NCBI GenBank assembly: GCA_000482145.1
Contig: AUXH01000535.1
Span: 1-13,329 of the forward strand
Direction: 5' to 3'
Source: Strigomonas culicis
Taxonomy: Eukaryota; Euglenozoa; Kinetoplastea; Trypanosomatida; Trypanosomatidae
Length of the DNA: 13,329 nt
Under the pieces are notes generated by a model. The model ran no database searches, was not told the DNA's origin, and worked only from the letters and a program-made list of their open reading frames with translations. Below, piece by piece: positions 7,965-13,329 of this stretch. Both the position numbers and the translations under genes were made by a program. Every line of letters begins with the position of its first letter. The stretch's first letter is position 1.

Positions 7965-9644
7965 TTACACCTGAGAGTGCGACATGCTAGGTGGGTGCGT
8001 CACGGCGATCGCCGACAGCGCATCGATCGTCTCGCCCAGCAGGGTGATCTTATCCTCGAGCGTCTGCACCTTCTTCTTCCACATCTCGACCTCCTCCGCG
8101 GAGAGCCCCGTCGCCGCGACGGTCTGGACGATGCCACCGCCGCCGCTGCCACTACCGAAGAGCAGCTCGTTCGCCGCCTGGAGGGCGCTCTCCTCTTCGA
8201 GGTAGTTGGACCCCGTGGGGATGATCATCTCCTCGATGTCCTTCCGCGTCAGTGACGACGCGACGATGTCGCGATCGCGGAGCGTGAGATAGACGCGGTC
8301 GACGTCCTTCACGCGCTGCAGCCGCCGCGCCGCCGCGTGGGTCTCGTACACGAATTGGTTGTACTGGTACGCGGACAGCCCGGTGAGCGGATTCACCTGC
8401 GTCTCACGGAAGCTTTTCTGGTTCGCGTTCAGCGACTGCCGCGTGCGGCGCAGCGCGGCAATCACGTGCGTCAGCTTCCACGACAGCAGCAGCACCTTGA
8501 GCTCCGCCCGGCGGCCGGGGTTCGCCGCGCGCTGCTTCTGCGCCTTGCGCAGCGCCCACGCGACCTGGATGGTCCAGGCGGAGCGTGTGTGGAGCTGGTG
8601 TGTGAGATCGTGGCAGTAGGACAGCAGCTGCATGTTGTAGTCCGTGTCCTTCAGGATCATCTGGCCGACGACGATGAGGTAGGCCATGATGAAGAAGCTG
8701 AAGAGCCACGCGATGAAGGCGACGGCGCGGCCGCCCACAGTGATGGGCGTGAAGTCGCCGTAGCCCAGCGTCGCCAGCGTCTGGAAGGAGAACCACAGCC
8801 CATCGCTGACCGCGACCGTCTCCGCCTTCGCATACATGAAGCCGACCGTGAGCCACATGAGGAAGATGACGCTGAGGCCGACCCGCGTCTTGTGATACAC
8901 CATCGACGTGCGAATCAGAAAAGAGGTGCTCAGCGGCAGGTCGCTGATCGCCGCCATGGCGCGGCAGAAGGTGCGATACACGTAGACCGCATTGTTGAGG
9001 TAAATGACAATGGAGTAGAGGCGCAGAAAAATAAAGTAGTTGATGAGACGGAAGAAGGGCTTCCAGAAGATCAAGATGGGCGGCGTCTGAATATTCCACA
9101 GGATGATTTCAAAGGCCATGTGGAAGAAGTAGGGCGACGTGAGGATGTTGCGGTTTTCGAAGAGCACGTTCGTGACGCCCGAGTACTGAGCCTTGATGTG
9201 ATACGTCTTGGCGATCACAGCGCAGGCGCACAGCGAGAGAATCCAAATCGTCCAGTTGACGGTCGTCTCGATCGCGGGGATGGCCATCATGGACATGGCG
9301 AACACCGCGATGGAGAGCAGCGCCTGGACCCCTCGCAGCCAGCGGTGGTACACCGACAGCACCTCGAGCGTCGCCAGCTCCTTCGTGACGAGCTTCGGCG
9401 GCGCCTTCTTGTAATGGATGTCCACGTGCAGCTCGTCGCGAAAAAAGTGCTTCACGCGGCGGCCTAGCAGGCGGGGGCCTTTCGTGATGGTCCGCTTGAG
9501 GGACGCCAGCGCGCCCTTCTTCTTTTTGCCACCGCCACCACCGCCACCACTCGCGCGCACAATGAAGTCGCCCGACTGCGGGGCCGTGTGGTCGCTGGGC
9601 GGCGGGGGCGTTTCGGTTGCCGCCTTCGGCGTCTTGCTACTCAT
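7965..9644 (-). CDS. SK-like potassium channel subunit B
   Basis: 559 residues, ATG start, TAA stop; the first ATG in an open stretch. The N-terminus (1-95) is cytosolic: Pro-rich, then seven Gly followed by four Lys (33-43), then a basic segment that could touch acidic lipids. Helices fit S1 (about 103-122), S2 (131-148), S3 (172-190), S4 (198-217, few basic residues), S5 (255-272) and S6 (305-328). Filter TLGYGD is at 292-297, a normal K+ filter apart from Leu at the Val/Ile position. An IQ-like helix (about 353-372, TIQVAWALRKAQKQR) follows S6, and a predicted coiled coil near 514-545 may aid tetramer assembly. It shares S2-S3 landmarks (IKA..(A/S)G.TN and the paired Pro after S3) and the S5-pore motif MY(A/S)KAE with the adjacent channel gene. 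The SK-like class is well supported; Ca2+/calmodulin gating is inferred. Confidence 0.9.
   Translation of the reverse strand: MSSKTPKAATETPPPPSDHTAPQSGDFIVRASGGGGGGGKKKKGALASLKRTITKGPRLLGRRVKHFFRDELHVDIHYKKAPPKLVTKELATLEVLSVYHRWLRGVQALLSIAVFAMSMMAIPAIETTVNWTIWILSLCACAVIAKTYHIKAQYSGVTNVLFENRNILTSPYFFHMAFEIILWNIQTPPILIFWKPFFRLINYFIFLRLYSIVIYLNNAVYVYRTFCRAMAAISDLPLSTSFLIRTSMVYHKTRVGLSVIFLMWLTVGFMYAKAETVAVSDGLWFSFQTLATLGYGDFTPITVGGRAVAFIAWLFSFFIMAYLIVVGQMILKDTDYNMQLLSYCHDLTHQLHTRSAWTIQVAWALRKAQKQRAANPGRRAELKVLLLSWKLTHVIAALRRTRQSLNANQKSFRETQVNPLTGLSAYQYNQFVYETHAAARRLQRVKDVDRVYLTLRDRDIVASSLTRKDIEEMIIPTGSNYLEEESALQAANELLFGSGSGGGGIVQTVAATGLSAEEVEMWKKKVQTLEDKITLLGETIDALSAIAVTHPPSMSHSQV
8529..8588 (-). 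other. IQ-like calmodulin-binding helix of channel B
   Basis: Residues 353-372 follow S6 by about 25 residues and contain TIQVAWALRKAQKQR, close to the IQxxWxxxKxxxxR type. It aligns with the corresponding helix in channel A, so the element predates the duplication. Binding is inferred. Confidence 0.55.
8754..8771 (-). other. K+ selectivity filter of channel B, TLGYGD
   Basis: Residues 292-297, preceded by the pore helix and followed by F-T-P. Thr and GYGD are conserved; Leu replaces the usual Val or Ile. Confidence 0.88.
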
Positions 9645-10480
9645 GGCGTGTGTATGTGTGAGTGTATGATGGATGCAGAAGGGGGAGGGGGTGAGGGGTG
9701 AGTAAAAAACGCTAATGGTTTGGTTGCGAGACGATAAGTGACAGTGCTTCTGTTTATTATGATTATGATTATTGTATTTTTACTTTTACCTTCTGTTCTA
9801 TTTTCTTCTTCTAAACCCTACCGTAATACCAACAAAGATAAAGCAAAAGGAAGAGGAGAAGGAAACGTATGCGTGTAATGCTCGTCCATCCAAAGAGGAT
9901 CTTCAACGAACAATCGCAAGCGGCAGTCCGCACGATAACGTAAACAAACTAAAACCGACACCGTTCGGTTGACCAAGTTATCATCACCATTTAAAAACGA
10001 CATGTCTCTATAGCGAACGAGGAGAGAGATAGATTGCTTGATTGATAGATAGATAAATGCGAAAAAAAGAGTATTTTTTTTTCGTTGAAGACGGAAAAAA
10101 CTACGTTGGCTATAAATTCACTCGTTGTATTAGGTAAAACAGCTCCATTAAAACATACCTACCATGTGTTCCAAGTAGTTGGCAAAAGCAAGCAAATCCA
10201 AAAAAAAAAAAGCAAACAAAGTAGAATGTTATTATAAAAATTCTACCGGTATAAACAATAATTTGTATATGGAGTGAGAGAAGGTGGAAAGAAAAAGCTC
10301 TCGAGTTTCGCTCGTTCTTTTTTTTCTATTTTTTATTAATATCCCCATCTCCTATTTCATTATTGAAAAAAATGATTTTATATAAAGCTAATAAACAACA
10401 ACATCCCTACCAACCGGCGCAAAAGCGAAGAAAAAAAAGGTATCCGATGTATAGAGTTGGCTCGATCGTATCTTCCGGTG
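9645..10480. other. long A/T-rich spacer between ABC and channel B genes
   Basis: The longest spacer among the five genes (836 bp). It has repeated A and T runs (10074-10082, 10200-10211, 10318-10325), a GATA-type repeat at about 10041-10055 and an ATT/ATG-rich patch at about 9754-9775. Short openings at 9772-9972 (plus) and 9818-10003 (minus) have spacer composition and no family resemblance. It presumably holds the 3' UTR of the ABC gene and the leader of channel B. Confidence 0.65.
9818..9865 (-). promoter_or_regulatory. candidate trans-splice acceptor of channel B
   Basis: On the minus strand a strong pyrimidine tract from about 9865 to 9833 is followed by the AG at 9819-9818; another AG lies seven bases further on at 9812-9811. 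The leader would be about 165-173 nt. A second C/T-rich stretch nearer the ATG (about 9712-9680) has no AG between it and the start, which favours the distal site. Confidence 0.55.
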
Positions 10481-12307
10481 TCACTTCCCCTCCTCCTTCG
10501 CCGCCGCGGTGGGGCTGCCCGGCTTGTTCGGCTTCATGACACCGGTCTTCAGCTGGTGCTCGACGAGGCTGTGGTAGGAGCCGCTCTGCGCGAGCAGCTC
10601 CTCATGCCGGCCCTGCTCTGCCACCTGGCCATCCTCCAGCACCACGATGCGGTCCGCGTTCTGGATGGTGGAGAGGCGGTGCGCAATGACGACGACCGTG
10701 CAGCTGCGGGACTGCGCGTTGTGCAGCAGCTGGTCCAGCGCGCGCTGCACCTGCGCCTCGCTCTCCGCGTCGAGCGCGCTCGTCGCCTCATCCAGGAAGA
10801 GCAGCTGTGGCCGCCGCAGCAGCGCGCGCGCAATCGCGATGCGCTGCCGCTGCCCGCCGCTGAGCCGCCCGCCGTTCTCGCCGACGATGGTGTCGTAGCG
10901 TTCCGGCATCTCGTCGATGAAGTCGGCCGCGAAGGCGTCCTTTGCGGCCTGCACCATCGCCTCCCGCGTGCTGTTCGGCGAGCCGTAGCAGATGTTCTCC
11001 GCAATCGTCGTGTTGAAGAGCTGAGTGTCCTGTGACACGACCGCGATCTGGCTGTGGTACCAGGGCAGCGCGAGCTCGCGTAGGTCGCGGCCCTCCAGCA
11101 GCACCGCGCCGTCCACCGGATCGTACAGCCGCAGCAGCAGGTGCATGACGGTCGACTTGCCGCCGCCGCTGCGGCCGACGAGCGCGGTTACCTTGCGCGG
11201 CAGGAAGTCGAGGCTGACATCCCGCAGGATCTGCTGCGACGGGCGGCTCGGGTACGCGAAGGAGACGTGGCGGAGCGTAAGACAGCCCTCCACCTGCGGC
11301 AGCGCGTCGCCCTCGTTGTACGGCTCGACGCTGGGCACGTTCATGAGGGTGAACACCCGCTGCGTCGCGCCGGCGCAGGTGGTGAAGGAGTTGACGACCT
11401 TCAGCAGCTCCTGTAGGGCCTCCGTCATGGAGTTCGTGTAGAGCTGGTACGTGACGAGCTGCCCCACGGTCAGCGCGTGCGTCGGCTGCAGGACCATGTA
11501 GCCGCCGAAGGCGATGGTCAGCATGTTCGAAAAACAGTTCGCGAAGCCGGTGCCGATATCCACGCTCGCGAAGACGAAGGCGTCGCGGATGGCGCCCTTG
11601 AGCGCGCCGTGGAGGTGCTCGCGGTACCGCGCGATCTCGGCCAGCTCCGACGAGAAGGCGCGGATGGTGCGCACGTTACAGAAGCACTCCGTCGCGATGC
11701 TGCTTGCCCGCGCGTAGGCGTCGTAGATGCCGCGCCAGATCTTCCACGACCACAGCATGTACGCGCGGGACATGTAAATGACGGGCCCGAAGATGGTGAA
11801 GGAGATGAGCGCGAGCCGCCAAGAGATGAAGAGGCACATGACGAGGCTGCCGACGAAGGCGATGACGTTCGACAGCGCGGAGTTCAGCAGCTGCTCCAGC
11901 GGGTCAACCATGTTCTCCGTGTCCGTGTTCATGCGGGAGGTCAGGGTGCCCACCTTGGCACTGTCGAAGAAGTGGATATCCCCGTAGATGAGCTTGTCAA
12001 ACAGCATCTGCCGCAGGATCACCCGGATGTTGCGCGTGACGTAGGCGGAGCAGAAGTTCTTGAGGCAGCCCACGACCATCGTGAAGGACATCACCGCGAC
12101 GTAGACGACCAGCTCGCGCCGGAAGGCCGCGACGGTGCCCTCCAGGATGCCGTCGATCACCTTGCCCTGCAGATGAGAAAGGGAGAGGGTGGTGACCTCA
12201 CTGACGAGCACGCCGAGCATCGCAAAAACAACCCAGCCGAGCAGCGGCCGAATGATCTGAAACGTGCGGCGGGCAATGGAGGCGGGGCGCTGCTGCGGTT
12301 GCTGCTG

Positions 12308-12341
<34 letters not shown>

Positions 12342-13234
12342 GCGTTGGACGGACTGCTGTCGCCCTGCAGCGCCAGCTGCTCCTCCGGCGTCGCGCGGGG
12401 CTTCGAGAGGAAGCACTTTTTGCAGATGTCTTCCTTACACGTCGGGCACCGGAAGCCCTCCGTGCCCAGCAGCTCGCGGCAGGTGTCGCAGATGAAGCCG
12501 GTGCTCTGCGTTGTGAACTGCACCGGGTGGGGGTGCATCCGCGGCCGGTAGTCGTCGTAGACGTCGTGGCGCAGATGGTCGACGTGCGACTTCACAAAGT
12601 ACAGCTCGACGTTCGTCCACACCACGATCAGCGCCATGGCCACGGAGGCCTTGTTCCGCTCGTCCTCCGGGAAACTAAAGTTGAGACACTTGATGGCGAC
12701 AAACAAGCCGCACAGCGAGAAGAGGAAGAAGGCGCTTCCGACGATGCCGCGAGAGATTTTCTGGTTGCGCTGCCGCCGCTGACTGCGGCGGCGCAGGAGG
12801 TCGTAGACGTGCCCATTGTCGTTTGTTTCAATCTCATCGTGCAGCTCCGGTGTGTTGGGTGATGACAGGCCGCCCGCGTCCGGGGCGGCGGCGCTGTCGC
12901 CGCGGTCCCGCTCTTCCTCGGCCGGCACCTGCGTGTAGCCGAAGATGCTGCGGTCGACATCGCTCTCCGCCGCGTCGGCGTCCTCGCCGCCGAAGACGTA
13001 AGGCTGCATGGACAGCTTCGGGCTGAGGACGAGAAAGGTCACCGCGCAAAACAGGGCGCGGAGCAGCGCCAACGTCACGAGGTCGAGGACAGCGCTGTTG
13101 AGGTAGAAGAAATGCTCAATATCGAACAGCTTCGCGGGAGAGGTGGAGCGGCCGCTGATCACCCACGCGAGGAAGAGCGCATCGGCCACGTCCTTCACCA
13201 GTGTGAAGGCAATGGCATACTTTTGGGGAATCAT
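10481..13234 (-). CDS. TAP/TAPL-like half ABC transporter with zinc finger
   Basis: 917 residues, ATG start, TGA stop; an in-frame TGA sits six bases before the ATG, so the start is secure. Residues 1-215 hold about four hydrophobic segments (about 8-27, 44-70, 163-184, 196-214), like the extra N-terminal TMD0 of TAP/TAPL. Residues 234-276 hold a six-cysteine ZZ/C1-like finger, followed by a Gln-rich tract (299-315). The core membrane domain spans about 325-605 with six helices, and the ATPase domain about 645-895. Every catalytic motif is present: Walker A GRSGGGKST 687-695, Q-loop Gln735, signature LSGGQ 791-795, Walker B LLFLDE 811-816, D-loop SALD, and His852. One membrane domain plus one ATPase domain means it must dimerise. 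TAP and TAPL export peptides into the ER or lysosome; the substrate here is unknown. It is longer than a typical half transporter because of the N-terminal additions. It is expected to be an active ATPase. Confidence 0.92.
12290..12340 (-). repeat. CAG/CTG repeat encoding polyglutamine
   Basis: Ten uninterrupted CTG units on the plus strand (12311-12340; CAG codons on minus) followed by imperfect units encode Gln299-308, Glu309, then more Gln with one Pro to residue 315. It lies in the linker between the zinc finger and the core membrane domain of the ABC transporter. The pure unit makes length variation between strains likely. Confidence 0.9.
12413..12490 (-). other. six-cysteine zinc finger (ZZ/C1-like) in ABC transporter
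   Basis: Residues 249-274 show C-x2-C-x10-C-x2-C-x4-C-x2-C, with GFICDTC at the start and KKCF at the end, closely like the first part of ZZ fingers. An HPHP pair precedes it (234-237), as in DC1/C1 domains. The His pair that completes a classical ZZ domain is not seen after it, so either the HPHP supplies ligands or this is a variant fold. The finger should lie on the cytosolic side if the four preceding helices and the core begin as in TAPL. Confidence 0.7.
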
Positions 13235-13302
13235 GATTCACCAAGTACACACTAACAACTGTATTGCGTTCTTTCTTTAATGCTATTTTTAGTGTTTTAC
13301 TT

Positions 13303-13329
13303 TATATATATATATATATATATATATAA
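13303..13329. repeat. TA dinucleotide repeat at window edge
   Basis: An almost pure TA run that continues to the end of the window, upstream of the ABC transporter gene. The 95 bases between the ATG and the edge show no clear polypyrimidine-AG site, so the leader of this gene may extend beyond the window. Confidence 0.85.

Noticed and set aside
8337..9467. Plus-strand open frame (376 codons) opposite channel B
   Set aside because: Arg/Asp/Val-rich translation with no family resemblance, explained by codon bias of the channel gene on the other strand.
11477..12862. Plus-strand open frame (461 codons) opposite the ABC transporter
   Set aside because: It is an antisense shadow of a gene with complete ABC motifs; its Leu run comes from the CTG repeat.

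Overview
The window looks like nuclear DNA of an intron-poor, GC-rich protist, most likely a kinetoplastid flagellate (trypanosomatid or bodonid relative). This assignment is an inference. It rests on five uninterrupted reading frames, all on the minus strand, separated by A/T-rich, low-complexity spacers. Four of the five starts are preceded by a pyrimidine-rich stretch ending in AG, as expected for spliced-leader trans-splicing. The standard code is used: TAA, TAG and TGA all serve as stops and none falls inside a gene. Another intron-poor protist group cannot be excluded.

Layout. Bases 1 to about 2870 are G/C-rich and full of G and C homopolymer runs, and I can recognise no gene there. From about 2990 the window holds, in minus-strand transcription order from right to left: (1) a 917-residue half ABC transporter of the TAP/TAPL (ABCB) type with an extra N-terminal membrane domain, an embedded zinc finger and a polyglutamine tract (13234-10481); (2) a six-helix potassium channel subunit of the small-conductance (SK)-like type with a normal filter (9644-7965); (3) a diverged paralogue of that channel with phenylalanine in place of the first filter threonine (7343-5862); (4) a 109-residue HYPK-like protein with a NAC-alpha/UBA-like C-terminus (5480-5151); (5) a 590-residue SH3 and coiled-coil protein of unknown function (4766-2994).

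How they may work together. The two channel genes are adjacent paralogues and the natural reading is that their products co-assemble into one tetrameric, possibly calmodulin-regulated K+ channel, with the odd filter contributed by one subunit type. The ABC transporter, the HYPK-like co-translational factor and the SH3 protein have no obvious shared pathway with the channels. In a kinetoplastid, co-directional neighbours are usually transcribed together without being functionally related. The most unusual items are the zinc finger built into the ABC transporter, the Phe-containing potassium filter, and the gene-less left end with its sharp change in composition.
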